Shown here: piece after piece, positions 54,132 to 63,354 of the stretch
How positions within the stretch are numbered: the first letter of the stretch is position 1
Layout: each line of letters opens with the position of its first letter
Notes under the pieces: model-generated
Databases searched by the model: none
Told to the model about the DNA's origin: nothing
Seen by the model: only the letters and a program-made list of their open reading frames with translations
Source: JBCBDX01 sp038529265
Lineage (GTDB): Bacteria; Pseudomonadota; Alphaproteobacteria; Rhizobiales; Rhizobiaceae
Direction: 5' to 3'
Assembly: GCA_038529265.1 (NCBI GenBank)
Contig: JBCBDX010000013.1
Location: forward strand, 1-64,000
Length of the DNA stretch: 64,000 bases
Made by a program: the position numbers and the translations under genes

Positions 54132-54905
54132 GTGATTGATGATCAAGGATCGGATGAGGGCGCGCACTCTTTTGTTGCAGAAGAGGATGCATCTGAAACT
54201 GTGGTTACACCGCTCGATCCAGTAAGCAGTGACCAAAACCCCGCTGCTCGCATGGCATTGAATGAGGCTGCGCGGATGGCCGAGGCCATTTTGTTTGCCT
54301 CTGCTGACCCGGTTTCTGAAAAAGCACTGGCTGACCGGCTGCCGGATGGCGTTGATGTGACGCAGGTGCTGGCAGAGCTGGCTTTTTTCTATTCAAAACG
54401 GGGTGTGAACCTAGTGCGAATCGAGAACAGTTGGGCATTTCGTACAGCTTCCGATCTATCCTTTCTAATGAGCCGCGAGCAGGTCAATGTGCGCAAACTC
54501 TCGCGCGCTGCGTTAGAAGTATTATCGATTATTGCTTACCATCAACCAGTCACGCGTGCCGAGATGGAAGAGGTTCGCGGCGTTGAAACGTCCAAAGGTA
54601 CACTCGATGTCCTCTTGGAAAGCGGCTGGATCAAAATGCGCGGACGCCGCAAAACGCCTGGACGTCCGGTGACTTATGGCACGACACTCGCATTTCTGGA
54701 TCATTTTGGTTTGAGCGAAGTGCGCGACCTACCCGGCATGGATGAACTCAAAGCGGCAGGGCTTTTGTCGTCGCGACTCCCCAAAGACTTTGTGGCGACA
54801 GCGCCTAACATCGACCCGGATGAACTTACCGAGGACGAGGATCCGTTAGAGGATATCGACCTGGAAGAGTTGGGCCTTTTGTCGCCAAAGGGCGGTGATG
54901 ATTGA
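54132..54905 (+). CDS. scpB: Segregation and condensation protein B
   Basis: 257 residues from GTG 54132 (GGGGG 6 nt upstream). Two winged-helix domains: AEAILFASADPVSEKALADRLP and LSRAALEVLSIIAYHQPVTRAEMEEVRGV, the latter being the diagnostic ScpB motif, with KMRGRRKTPGRPVTYGTT after it. It binds ScpA and regulates the SMC complex. C-terminal 30 residues are acidic (DPDELTEDEDPLEDIDLEELG). Confidence 0.93.
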   Translation: MIDDQGSDEGAHSFVAEEDASETVVTPLDPVSSDQNPAARMALNEAARMAEAILFASADPVSEKALADRLPDGVDVTQVLAELAFFYSKRGVNLVRIENSWAFRTASDLSFLMSREQVNVRKLSRAALEVLSIIAYHQPVTRAEMEEVRGVETSKGTLDVLLESGWIKMRGRRKTPGRPVTYGTTLAFLDHFGLSEVRDLPGMDELKAAGLLSSRLPKDFVATAPNIDPDELTEDEDPLEDIDLEELGLLSPKGGDD

Positions 54906-54962
54906 CGCGACGCGGACTAACGCCCTAAAGGGCTGAAACGCTAAGCGGAACTCGCATTTTTT

Positions 54963-56066
54963 ATGGTTGCTGCCTCTCCCAAACAAAGCGTAGGCGTTGC
55001 CTTTGCCGCTGACTTGCACCTGTCAGACATTCACCTGCGCTATGGAAAATTGGATATTCTCAAAGGTATTTCCCTTAAGGTCGAGCCGGGCGAAGTGGTT
55101 TGTCTTTTGGGACCTTCTGGTTCAGGCAAAACCAGCCTTTTGCGGGTAGCGGCAGGACTGGAGCCGCAAACAAGTGGGCAGGTTTCCATGAATGGCAAAG
55201 TCATTGCCGGTAGCGGTGTCTTTGTTGCGCCGGAGAAACGTGCAGTTGGCCTGATGTTTCAAGACTTTGCTCTGTTTCCGCATATGACTGTCTTGGACAA
55301 TGTGCGCTTTGGCCTGAAAAGCCTCGGTCAATCTGATTCGAAGAGCGCTGCAATGCGAGCGATTGAGCGTGTTGGGCTTGCTCATCACATGCATGATTTC
55401 CCCAATGTGCTTTCAGGCGGCGAACAACAACGGGTCGCCTTGGCCAGAGCACTGGCGCCACGCCCCTCCGTTATGCTGATGGACGAACCTTTTTCAGGCC
55501 TCGACACGCGGCTGAAAGACGAAATCCGTGCACAAACGCTCAGCATTCTCAGAGAAACGCGGGCGACGACGATCATGGTGACCCATGATGCGGAAGAGGC
55601 CATGCGTATGGGCGACCGCATTGCTTTGCTGCGCGGGGGAAAAATTGTGCAGTTTGGTACGGCAGAAGAGCTCTATCGAAACCCGACTGATCTATTTACT
55701 GCCGGCTTCTTTGCTGAACTCAACAATGTCGCCGCTGTTACCAAAGATGGACGGGCATCCACGCCGCTGGGTGATTTTCAGGTTCCTGCTGGCATTGCCG
55801 ACGGCCGGCCCGTCATTGTGGCCATCCGTGTTACGGGCATCGATATTGCCGATGCTGCAACAACGACGGCAGGTGTTCTGGGCGGCGTGGTGTCACGTCG
55901 TTTTCTGGGTGACATGGAACATGTATCGCTCGCCATCACTGGCCAGACAGAGAAGATATCGGCGCGTGTGCGCGCGGGCGTTTTGCCGCAAGGCGTTAGG
56001 GATGTTCGCATATCGATACGTTTGGAGGATACAATGGTGTTTGAAAGCCGGGTCCAAACAGACTAA
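54963..56066 (+). CDS. ABC transporter ATP-binding protein (FbpC-like)
   Basis: 367 residues. Walker A GPSGSGKTSL, Q-loop FQDFALFPHMTV, signature LSGGEQQRVALARAL, Walker B VMLMDEPFSGLD and H-loop VTHDAEEAM are all intact. The C-terminal 100 residues form a TOBE-like domain (RPVIVAIRVTGIDI), as in FbpC/PotA-type importers of iron(III), spermidine or anions. No permease or binding protein adjoins it; it sits between scpB and tatA. Probably supplies a transporter encoded elsewhere. Substrate unknown. Confidence 0.88.
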   Translation: MVAASPKQSVGVAFAADLHLSDIHLRYGKLDILKGISLKVEPGEVVCLLGPSGSGKTSLLRVAAGLEPQTSGQVSMNGKVIAGSGVFVAPEKRAVGLMFQDFALFPHMTVLDNVRFGLKSLGQSDSKSAAMRAIERVGLAHHMHDFPNVLSGGEQQRVALARALAPRPSVMLMDEPFSGLDTRLKDEIRAQTLSILRETRATTIMVTHDAEEAMRMGDRIALLRGGKIVQFGTAEELYRNPTDLFTAGFFAELNNVAAVTKDGRASTPLGDFQVPAGIADGRPVIVAIRVTGIDIADAATTTAGVLGGVVSRRFLGDMEHVSLAITGQTEKISARVRAGVLPQGVRDVRISIRLEDTMVFESRVQTD

Positions 56067-56101
56067 GTGAACAATCAAAGAGAGTTTCCGGGAGAAAATT
56101 C

Positions 56102-56341
56102 ATGGGTGCGTTTAGCATTTGGCAGTGGCTGATTGTCCTCGCTATCATTTTATTGTTGTTTGGCACTGGCCGTATCGCACCGCTGATGGGTGAGATGGCC
56201 AAGGGTCTCAAGGCTTTCCGTAAAGGCATGGCCGATGATGGTGACGACGCAAAAGATGCCGCCACAGAAGCGGCTAAAACGGTTGAGCATAAAGCGGAAG
56301 AGACGGTTGAAGCTGTCAAGGAAACAGCCAAAAAGGGCTGA
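56102..56341 (+). CDS. tatA: Sec-independent translocase protein TatA
   Basis: 79 residues. An N-terminal membrane helix (FSIWQWLIVLAIILLLFG) with the FGTGR hinge and amphipathic helix (MGEMAKGLKAFRKGM), then a charged tail rich in Lys/Glu/Ala. Pore-forming subunit for folded-protein export; a short SD GGGAG lies before the ATG. First of tatABC. Confidence 0.95.
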   Translation: MGAFSIWQWLIVLAIILLLFGTGRIAPLMGEMAKGLKAFRKGMADDGDDAKDAATEAAKTVEHKAEETVEAVKETAKKG

Positions 56342-56402
56342 TTTCAGTTTTCACTCTGTTGCAAGCGCGCGTTTCTAGCGTGCCTTTGAGGAACCCGCGG
56401 TA

Positions 56403-57077
56403 ATGCTGCCTTCATTCGGTTGGACGGAGATGTTGATGATCGCCATCGTCCTGATCGTTGTGATCGGGCCGAAGGATGCCATCACCATGATGAAAAGCGC
56501 GTCCCAGAGCCTAAAAAGCGCTCGGAAAATGCTGGGCGACATGCAGCGCCAGTTTAATGATGCACTGGATGAGGCTGACCTCGGTGATATCAAGGATGTT
56601 GCTAACGAAATGCGCCAGCTCGATCCGCGCAAGCAGATCAAGGATGCTTTCAAGCCGCTTGAAGATGCGGGCAAGGATATTGCCAACGACTTTGGTGATG
56701 GTGCCGATGAGATCGAAGCGCCTGCAGTTGCTCGCAGTAGCGTAGATAGCTCACTTGATGATGCGTGCGCGAAAATGCGTGCAGCTCAGGCTGAGATTAA
56801 ACCAAAGGCCATTGTGTCTCTCGATGACCCGGCGCCCGCAAAAAAGCCAGCAACCAAGAAGCCCGCCGCGAAGAAACCTGCCACCAAAAAGGCAGCAACC
56901 AAGAAGCCCGCGGCGAAAACGGCGTCAGCAAGAACATCTGCGGAAAAGACCGCCGCGGCTAAGCCTCCGACAGCCCAAAAGCCTGCTGCCAAAAAACCAG
57001 TTGCCAACACCTCTAATGGCTCGCGCAAGTCGACTGCCAAGGCACCCGCCAAAGCGACCGCAGAGGACAAGGCGTGA
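56403..57077 (+). CDS. tatB: Sec-independent translocase protein TatB
   Basis: 224 residues. N-terminal FGWTEMLMIAIVLIVVIGPKD and the amphipathic QSLKSARKMLGDMQRQFNDAL helix are TatB marks. The tail (residues about 140-224) is a low-complexity array of AxKKPAxKK and TAxAKxx repeats, reminiscent of histone H1-like basic tails; such tails are common in rhizobial TatB. Overlaps tatC by 4 nt. With TatC it recognises twin-arginine signal peptides. Confidence 0.93.
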   Translation: MLPSFGWTEMLMIAIVLIVVIGPKDAITMMKSASQSLKSARKMLGDMQRQFNDALDEADLGDIKDVANEMRQLDPRKQIKDAFKPLEDAGKDIANDFGDGADEIEAPAVARSSVDSSLDDACAKMRAAQAEIKPKAIVSLDDPAPAKKPATKKPAAKKPATKKAATKKPAAKTASARTSAEKTAAAKPPTAQKPAAKKPVANTSNGSRKSTAKAPAKATAEDKA

Positions 57078-57946
57078 GCAGCGTGTCGGAAAAAGAAGCT
57101 GAGAACATGGATGCGACGGCTGCACCGCTGCTCGCCCATCTTGCAGAGCTCCGCAACAGGCTGATCTGGTGCGTGATCACGTTTATGGTCGGCTTTATCA
57201 TCTGCTATGCAATCGCTACGCCGATCTTCAATTTTCTAGTTGAGCCTTATCAAGTTGCCGTGCGATGGCTTGATCGCGATCCGGCTGCAACGGCCTTCAT
57301 TTTTACTGCGCCGCAAGAGTTTTTCTTCACCAGCATCAAGATTGGCGCCTTCGGCGGGCTGGTTTTAGCGTTCCCGGTCATCGCAACACAGCTCTATCTT
57401 TTCATTGCACCTGGCCTCTATTCCAATGAGAAGTCTGCGTTCTTCCCATTCCTGATCGCGACGCCTGTTCTGTTTCTCATTGGTGCTGCGCTTGTATATT
57501 TCATGATCATCCCGATGGCGATGTGGTTCTTCCTATCTATGGAGCAACCGGGCGGCGAAGGCGTGGTGAGCATCCAGAATCTGCCGCGTGTGTCAGAATA
57601 TTTGTCGCTGATCATGACGCTTATCTTTGCGTTTGGTCTGGTTTTCCAATTGCCTGTCGCCATCACCCTTCTGGCAAAGGCCGGTCTGGTGCGCGCAGAA
57701 TCGCTTGCCAGCAAACGTAAGTATGCGATCGTGATCGCGTTTATCGCAGCTGCGATTTTGACACCGCCTGATCCGGCTACGCAGTTTGGCTTGGCCTTGC
57801 CTACCATCCTACTTTACGAATTGTCGATTTTCCTGGCCCGTCGTGTCCAACCGCCAGCTTACGAGTTGGATTTGGATGATGATGAGGAAGAAGAGGATGA
57901 GGCTATTGGCGACGACAATTCCGAGACTTCCGCATCCAAGACTTGA
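57074..57946 (+). CDS. tatC: Sec-independent translocase protein TatC
   Basis: 290 residues from GTG 57074, in the 4-nt overlap with tatB. Six membrane segments; the conserved HLAELRNRLIW at the N-terminus (signal-peptide binding site), FTAPQEFFFTSIKI, and the C-terminal TPPDPATQFGLALPTILLYE motif are all seen. Tail acidic (DDDEEEEDEA). Receptor for Tat substrates. Confidence 0.95.
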   Translation: MSSVSEKEAENMDATAAPLLAHLAELRNRLIWCVITFMVGFIICYAIATPIFNFLVEPYQVAVRWLDRDPAATAFIFTAPQEFFFTSIKIGAFGGLVLAFPVIATQLYLFIAPGLYSNEKSAFFPFLIATPVLFLIGAALVYFMIIPMAMWFFLSMEQPGGEGVVSIQNLPRVSEYLSLIMTLIFAFGLVFQLPVAITLLAKAGLVRAESLASKRKYAIVIAFIAAAILTPPDPATQFGLALPTILLYELSIFLARRVQPPAYELDLDDDEEEEDEAIGDDNSETSASKT

Positions 57947-58007
57947 CGTTGCGAGCGCAAACCGCGATTGCACGCTCTAATTCTAACCGTCACTTCAAGG
58001 TGTTGTC

Positions 58008-59285
58008 ATGCTCGATATCCGCTGGATCCGCGAGAACCCGCAGGCGCTTGACCAAGCGCTCGCCAAACGGGGTGCTGAGCCGCAATCATCGAGCCTGATC
58101 GCGCTGGATGAAGAGCGTCGGAACCATGTGACCAAAGTTCAGGAAGCGCAGGCGCGTCGCAACGCTGCATCAAAAGAAATTGGCGCCGCCATGGGGCAGG
58201 GCGACACTGAAAAGGCTGAGGCGCTTAAAGCTGAAGTTGGTGAATTGAAGACATTTTTGTCTGACGCCGAAGAGATCGAGCGTGGGCTGAACGACAAGTT
58301 GCGTGATGCGCTCGCTTCTATCCCCAACGTACCGCTGGATGATGTGCCTGTCGGCGCCGATGAGGCCGACAATGTGGAAGTGCGCTGTGTCGGCGAACAG
58401 CCGAGTTTTGATTTTGAGCCGAAAGAGCACTTCGATTTGGGCGAAGCGCTCGGCCAGATGGACTTTGAGACCGCCGCCAAAATGTCCGGCTCCCGTTTTA
58501 CGTTGATGTCCGGCGGTTTGGCTCATCTGGAGCGTGCACTCGGCCAGTTCATGCTGGATGTTCACACGCAAGAGCATGGCTACACAGAAGTCAGCCCGCC
58601 GCTTTTGGTGCGCGATGACGCCATGTTTGGCACCGGGCAGTTGCCGAAGTTTTCTGAGGATTTGTACCGCGCAGGTGACGAGCACTGGCTCATCCCGACT
58701 GCTGAGGTGTCGCTCACCAATATCGTGCGCGAAAGCATTCTGGATGAAGGCTATCTACCGCGTCGCTACACAGCGCTGACACCTTGTTTCCGCTCTGAGG
58801 CAGGTTCCGCGGGTCGCGACACCAAAGGCTATTTGCGACAGCACCAATTTTACAAGGTTGAGCTGGTTTCCATCACCGATGAGGAAAGCTCCATTGAGGA
58901 GCATGAGCGTATGACGAAATGCGCTGAAACCGTTTTGGAGCGGCTGAGTTTGCCGTTCCGCACCATGGTGCTTTGTACGGGCGATATGGGTTTTGGTGCG
59001 CGCAAGACTTATGACCTTGAGGTGTGGCTGCCGGGCCAAGGGCAGTACCGCGAAATCTCTTCTTGCTCGGTCTGCGGTGATTTTCAGGCGCGGCGCATGA
59101 GTGCGCGCTATCGCGTGAAGGATGAAAAGCAGCCACGCTTTGTGCACACGCTCAACGGTTCGGGAACAGCGCTTGGGCGCGCGCTTATTGCAGTAATGGA
59201 AAATTATCAAAATGCTGATGGTTCCATTACGGTGCCAGACGTTTTGCGGCCTTATATGTACGGCAAGGATGTCATTTCAGCTTAA
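58008..59285 (+). CDS. serS: Seryl-tRNA synthetase
   Basis: 425 residues, class II. Long N-terminal coiled-coil arm (VTKVQEAQARRNAASKEIGAAM ... GELKTFLSDAEEIERGLNDKL), motif 2 CFRSEAGSAGRDTKGYLRQHQFYKVEL and motif 3 LNGSGTALGRALIAVMENYQ are complete. AAGGTG stands ahead of the ATG. surE starts 18 nt after the stop. Confidence 0.97.
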   Translation: MLDIRWIRENPQALDQALAKRGAEPQSSSLIALDEERRNHVTKVQEAQARRNAASKEIGAAMGQGDTEKAEALKAEVGELKTFLSDAEEIERGLNDKLRDALASIPNVPLDDVPVGADEADNVEVRCVGEQPSFDFEPKEHFDLGEALGQMDFETAAKMSGSRFTLMSGGLAHLERALGQFMLDVHTQEHGYTEVSPPLLVRDDAMFGTGQLPKFSEDLYRAGDEHWLIPTAEVSLTNIVRESILDEGYLPRRYTALTPCFRSEAGSAGRDTKGYLRQHQFYKVELVSITDEESSIEEHERMTKCAETVLERLSLPFRTMVLCTGDMGFGARKTYDLEVWLPGQGQYREISSCSVCGDFQARRMSARYRVKDEKQPRFVHTLNGSGTALGRALIAVMENYQNADGSITVPDVLRPYMYGKDVISA

Positions 59286-59303
59286 GTGTTCTAGGTTCCT
59301 TGG

Positions 59304-60071
59304 ATGCGAATCCTCATAACCAATGACGATGGTATCCACGCCGAAGGGCTTGCCGTTCTCGAACGAATCGCAGCCCAGCTTTCAGATGACATTTGGGTGG
59401 TCGCGCCGGAAACGGATCAGTCCGGTTTGGCGCATTCCCTGACGCTCAATGACCCTTTGCGCCTGCGCCAGATAACCGAGCGGCGTTTTGCCTTGCGAGG
59501 TACGCCGACAGATTGCGTGATCATGGGTGTAACCCATGTTATGCCCGAAAAGCCCGATCTGGTTCTATCAGGTGTTAATGCCGGTCACAATGTTGCGGAT
59601 AGCGTAACTTACTCAGGCACGATCGCGGGTGCCATGGAAGGCACTGTTCTTGGTGTTCGTTCCATTGCGCTATCGCAAGCGTACAATTTTGAGGATCACA
59701 AGCGCATCATTCGTTGGGAGACGGCGGAAACACACGCGCCTGTTCTTCTGCGGAAACTGGTTGCTATTGATATGGAGCCAGGAACATTTTTGAACGTGAA
59801 TTTCCCTCACTGTTTCCCGGATGAGGTGGCGGGGATTGTTCCGACCGAGCAAGGACGGACCGATTTTGCCAAGTATACCGAAGAGCGGTTTGATGGCCGT
59901 GGCATGCCTTACTTCTGGTTGAAGTTTCGCGGTTCCATCCGCGATGAGGGAGAGAATGGTGACTTTGGCGCTCTTCAGAAAAACCTGATTTCTGTAACGC
60001 CTTTAACACTGAACCTGACAGCCCGTGACGCGCTTTCAAGGGTTGGTACCGCTTTAAGTGTGGACTCATGA
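59304..60071 (+). CDS. surE: 5'/3'-nucleotidase SurE
   Basis: 255 residues. MRILITNDDGIHAEGLAVLE is the SurE metal-binding start; APETDQSGLAHSLTL and SGVNAGHNVADSVTYSGTIAGAMEG complete the site. Dephosphorylates nucleoside monophosphates. Overlaps pcm by 4 nt. In E. coli surE, pcm and nlpD form a locus; the same order is found here. Confidence 0.95.
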   Translation: MRILITNDDGIHAEGLAVLERIAAQLSDDIWVVAPETDQSGLAHSLTLNDPLRLRQITERRFALRGTPTDCVIMGVTHVMPEKPDLVLSGVNAGHNVADSVTYSGTIAGAMEGTVLGVRSIALSQAYNFEDHKRIIRWETAETHAPVLLRKLVAIDMEPGTFLNVNFPHCFPDEVAGIVPTEQGRTDFAKYTEERFDGRGMPYFWLKFRGSIRDEGENGDFGALQKNLISVTPLTLNLTARDALSRVGTALSVDS

Positions 60072-60748
60072 GCCCGGCGCTGGGCATGACAACCGCGCTG
60101 ACGCGGGCCGATCATGAGGGGTTTGCCGCTTTTCTGCTGCGCATACGCGCGGCGGGTATCGCCAATCGTGCGTTGGAAGGTGCAATTGAAAGTGTGACGC
60201 GCCGCGCTTTCGTGGATCCTGCCTATCATCGCGCCGTTTGGGGCAGCAGATCTATCCCAATTGATTGTGGTGAGGTCTTGGAGGGGCTTGATCAGCAGGC
60301 CATGATGATTGACCGGCTTGAGCTTGGAAGTGATCACCGCGTTTTGGAGATTGGAACAGGCAGTGGCTATAGCGCTGCTATTATGGGCAAGCTAGCCAAG
60401 CGCGTTTTTTCGATGGAGCGCTACAAGCGCTTGCACACAGGTGCAAAAGAAACACTGCAAAAGCTCGGCATCGATAATGTGGTCTGCGAGCTTGCGAGCG
60501 CGGAAGACGATATTTCGGCAATAGAAGGCCCGTTTGACCGGATCATTTGTTGGGCGGCTTACGAAGAATTGCCGCGCTCTTTTGGCGAAAAACTCACCTC
60601 TGGTGGCAAGATCATCTGCGCTGTTGGTGAAGCGGACATGCCGCAAATTCTCCTTCGCCTGACAAAGGTGGGCAGCCGTTTCGAACGGGAGGACATTGGC
60701 ATGGTCCGCATGCAAATGATCAAAGCGGGCATGCCAGCGACGCTGTAG
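60068..60748 (+). CDS. pcm: Protein-L-isoaspartate O-methyltransferase
   Basis: 226 residues, overlapping surE by 4 nt. Motifs: PIDCGEVLEGLDQQAMMID (compare the usual GQTISxPxxVA loop, here degenerate), VLEIGTGSGYSAAIMGKLAKRVFSMER (SAM site) and FDRIICWAAYEELPRSF. It repairs isoaspartyl damage in proteins. A second member of the family is at 34883-35557, with a different loop. Confidence 0.9.
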   Translation: MSPALGMTTALTRADHEGFAAFLLRIRAAGIANRALEGAIESVTRRAFVDPAYHRAVWGSRSIPIDCGEVLEGLDQQAMMIDRLELGSDHRVLEIGTGSGYSAAIMGKLAKRVFSMERYKRLHTGAKETLQKLGIDNVVCELASAEDDISAIEGPFDRIICWAAYEELPRSFGEKLTSGGKIICAVGEADMPQILLRLTKVGSRFEREDIGMVRMQMIKAGMPATL

Positions 60749-60859
60749 TTCTCGTGTCAAAAAGGGCTCTTTTTCAACTGAAGCTGGTTACGCTTAACCG
60801 TCGGGTAACATTAACAAGTTCTAATGAAGCTCCCAGACTCTGAAGGTGCAGGGCCAGTA

Positions 60860-62350
60860 ATGCGTATTAAAAATGCCCGCAGCGCTTTTGCTGCTTGTCA
60901 CATGCGAACTGTTAGTGTTGTTGCTGTTTGTATCGGCGTTGCCGGTTGCGCAGGCGATGTGATGCGTTTTTCAGACAATTTTTACACCAACGCAGTGCCC
61001 AGTAGGCCGCCACGGCCGGTGCAGTCTACGTATCCTGGAGCGTCGCCCGCACCAGTCTATGCGGCCAATCCGCAATACCAAGCGCCAACGTATCCGATCC
61101 AGCCGCAGTATACGCCGACAACGCCCACCGGACTTGATAATTTCTCAACTGGCTCGGTTCGTCCAATGCCGCAACCGGTTAGCCGGACACCATTGCCAAC
61201 TGCATCAGCTGTTACGCCGCCGCCAGTTGCTGCGCCAGCGCCCACTTATCCGTCCGCACCGACCGCAAGTCTTAGCGCGCCCGCGCAATCACCAGCTCCA
61301 GTCACGTCTACCTCATCGCAGGGCGAGGGCTGGACGCGAACTGGTGGGACCTACATCACCATGCGCCAAGGCGAGACCGTCTATAACCTTGCCAAACGCT
61401 ATGGTGTTCCTGCCAACGCGATCATGGAAGCCAACGGCATCAAGGACGCTACATCGGTTCAGGCTGGTCAGCGTGTCCTGATCCCTGTTTATGTTTATTC
61501 GCGCACAGCACCTGCAAGCACGCCAGATGCGGATCCCAATGTGAGAAGTGCTTCTTCTTCGGTCGGTGGTCGCTCTGATGTACCGGTAACGAGCGCGCCG
61601 ACACCTGCGACGCGTCCGGTTACAAATGCAAGACCGCTTGCGACTTCCCCGGTTTCGGGCGGACGTTACATCGTGCAATCAGGCGACACGCTTTACGGCA
61701 TCTCTCGAAAAACGGGTGCAAGTGTGGATGCAATCAAGCGCACGAACAGCCTGACCTCGGATAGCTTGCGCATCGGGCAAGCGCTACTTGTACCCGGTTT
61801 GACGTCAAATGGTTCGCAGAATTTGGCGGCCAATGTGCCACTGGATCGCACCGCAACCGGCGCAACCCCGGCAACGACGCCTCAACCGAAGCCTAACCAA
61901 GTCGTGCCATACACGCCGCCTTCCGTTTCAACCATTGATGAGAGCTCGACAGCAAGCGCGCCAGCCTCCACCGGTCTAAAATCGCTTCGGTGGCCTGCCC
62001 AGGGCCGCATCGTCTCTGCTTTTGGTTCAGACATTGGCGGCAAAGCCAATGACGGCATCGATATTTCGCTACCTGTCGGCACACCCGTGAAGGCGGCTGA
62101 AAACGGCACCGTTATTTATGCAGGCGATGGCTTGAAAGAGCTTGGTAAAACCATTCTGGTTCGCCATGGCGATGGTCTTGTGACTGTGTATGGTCACGTC
62201 AATGAACTCAAAGTGTCTCGTGGCGATCAAGTCAATCGGGGGCAAGTTATAGCTGCTTCTGGCATGACAGGTGCTGCACGTCAGCCGCAACTGCATTTTG
62301 AAGTTCGTAAAGATACTAAACCGGTCAATCCGACCCAGTATCTAAACTAA
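60860..62350 (+). CDS. LysM/M23 (LytM) lipoprotein, NlpD-like
   Basis: 496 residues from ATG 60860. A lipobox IGVAGC puts the acylated Cys at residue 30. A proline/alanine-rich linker follows, then two LysM domains (about 163-210, TYITMRQGETVYNLAKRYG; 268-315, RYIVQSGDTLYGISRKTG), then an M23 domain (about 377-495). In that domain NDGIDI replaces the HxGIDI zinc motif (Asn for His) and the last motif is QPQLHFEVR, not HxH. This pattern matches E. coli NlpD, which activates amidases rather than cutting peptidoglycan. It follows surE-pcm, as nlpD does in E. coli. Confidence 0.9.
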   Translation: MRIKNARSAFAACHMRTVSVVAVCIGVAGCAGDVMRFSDNFYTNAVPSRPPRPVQSTYPGASPAPVYAANPQYQAPTYPIQPQYTPTTPTGLDNFSTGSVRPMPQPVSRTPLPTASAVTPPPVAAPAPTYPSAPTASLSAPAQSPAPVTSTSSQGEGWTRTGGTYITMRQGETVYNLAKRYGVPANAIMEANGIKDATSVQAGQRVLIPVYVYSRTAPASTPDADPNVRSASSSVGGRSDVPVTSAPTPATRPVTNARPLATSPVSGGRYIVQSGDTLYGISRKTGASVDAIKRTNSLTSDSLRIGQALLVPGLTSNGSQNLAANVPLDRTATGATPATTPQPKPNQVVPYTPPSVSTIDESSTASAPASTGLKSLRWPAQGRIVSAFGSDIGGKANDGIDISLPVGTPVKAAENGTVIYAGDGLKELGKTILVRHGDGLVTVYGHVNELKVSRGDQVNRGQVIAASGMTGAARQPQLHFEVRKDTKPVNPTQYLN

Positions 62351-62353
62351 CCG

Positions 62354-63229
62354 TCAGAGCCTTTGGCCAAGCCGACCGGCCAGATCGACTGTGAATTGCC
62401 AGGCGACACGGCCAGATCGCGCGCCGCGCGTGGTAGACCATTCCAGCGCATCTCGTCGAAGCTCTTCGGGATCGACATTCAGCCCAAAGTGGCTGGCATA
62501 AGCGTTTATCATTTCCAGATATTCATCCTGCGAGCATTTGTGGAAACCGAGCCACAAACCAAAGCGGTCAGATAGTGAGACCTTTTCTTCAACAGCCTCG
62601 GCAGGGTTTATTGCTGTTGATCGCTCATTCTCGATCATGTCGCGTGGCAAAAGGTGCCTGCGGTTAGACGTGGCATAAAAAATCACGTTCGCGGGGCGGC
62701 CCTCAACGCCGCCATCCAAAGCTGCTTTTAGCGATTTATATGCCGTGTCGTCCTTGTCAAAGGATAGGTCATCGCAAAAAAGGATAATTTTTTCAGTACA
62801 TTGACGCAGCTTGTTGAGAAGACGTGGAAGTGCCTGAATGTCTTCGCGGTGGATTTCAATCAGCTTGATCGACTCGGACGTCTCCTCTCTGACCTTGGCA
62901 TGGACTGCTTTGACGAGCGATGATTTACCCATACCGCGCGCGCCCCACAAAAGCACATTGTTGGCGGGCAGACCTCTTGCAAAGCGCAGCGTATTCTCAA
63001 GCAACTGGTCGCGAACGCGGTCCACGCTTCGGATAAGTGCAAATTCAACGCGGTTGATGGTTGTGACCGGAACAATGGCTGCCTGCGCAGCATCGAAGAC
63101 GAAACCATCCGCTTTGCTTAGATCGGCTTCGATATCTGATGTGCCTGTGGCTCGCTCGAATGCTGCTGCCATCCTTTCGACGGCCGTTTCCAAGCGATCT
63201 AAACGCTCATTGAGGCTATTTTCATTCAT
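62354..63229 (-). CDS. DUF815 family AAA ATPase
   Basis: 291 residues from ATG 63229 (MNENSLNERLDRLETAVERM). Walker A WGARGMGKSSLVKA; Walker B ILFCDDLSFD; sensor-like VIFYATSNRRHLLPR; and DRFGLWLGFHKCSQDEYL are the DUF815 signature. Its role is not established. It converges with the NlpD-like gene with 3 nt between the stops and is divergent from yajC. Confidence 0.9.
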   Translation of the reverse strand: MNENSLNERLDRLETAVERMAAAFERATGTSDIEADLSKADGFVFDAAQAAIVPVTTINRVEFALIRSVDRVRDQLLENTLRFARGLPANNVLLWGARGMGKSSLVKAVHAKVREETSESIKLIEIHREDIQALPRLLNKLRQCTEKIILFCDDLSFDKDDTAYKSLKAALDGGVEGRPANVIFYATSNRRHLLPRDMIENERSTAINPAEAVEEKVSLSDRFGLWLGFHKCSQDEYLEMINAYASHFGLNVDPEELRRDALEWSTTRGARSGRVAWQFTVDLAGRLGQRL

Positions 63230-63354
63230 CGCAAAAACCGGTTTTGTTCGCGACCTGCTTGTGCATGGGGCGGGTTTTGGTTGCATTGACCCTAGGCGTG
63301 ACTATATCTGCGCTCAATTTCAAGGCTTTGCGCCAAAAATGACCGGAGTTTCTC

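Noticed and set aside
58170..59210. Minus-strand open frames opposite serS
   Set aside because: Shadows of a strongly conserved plus-strand gene; no independent start signals.
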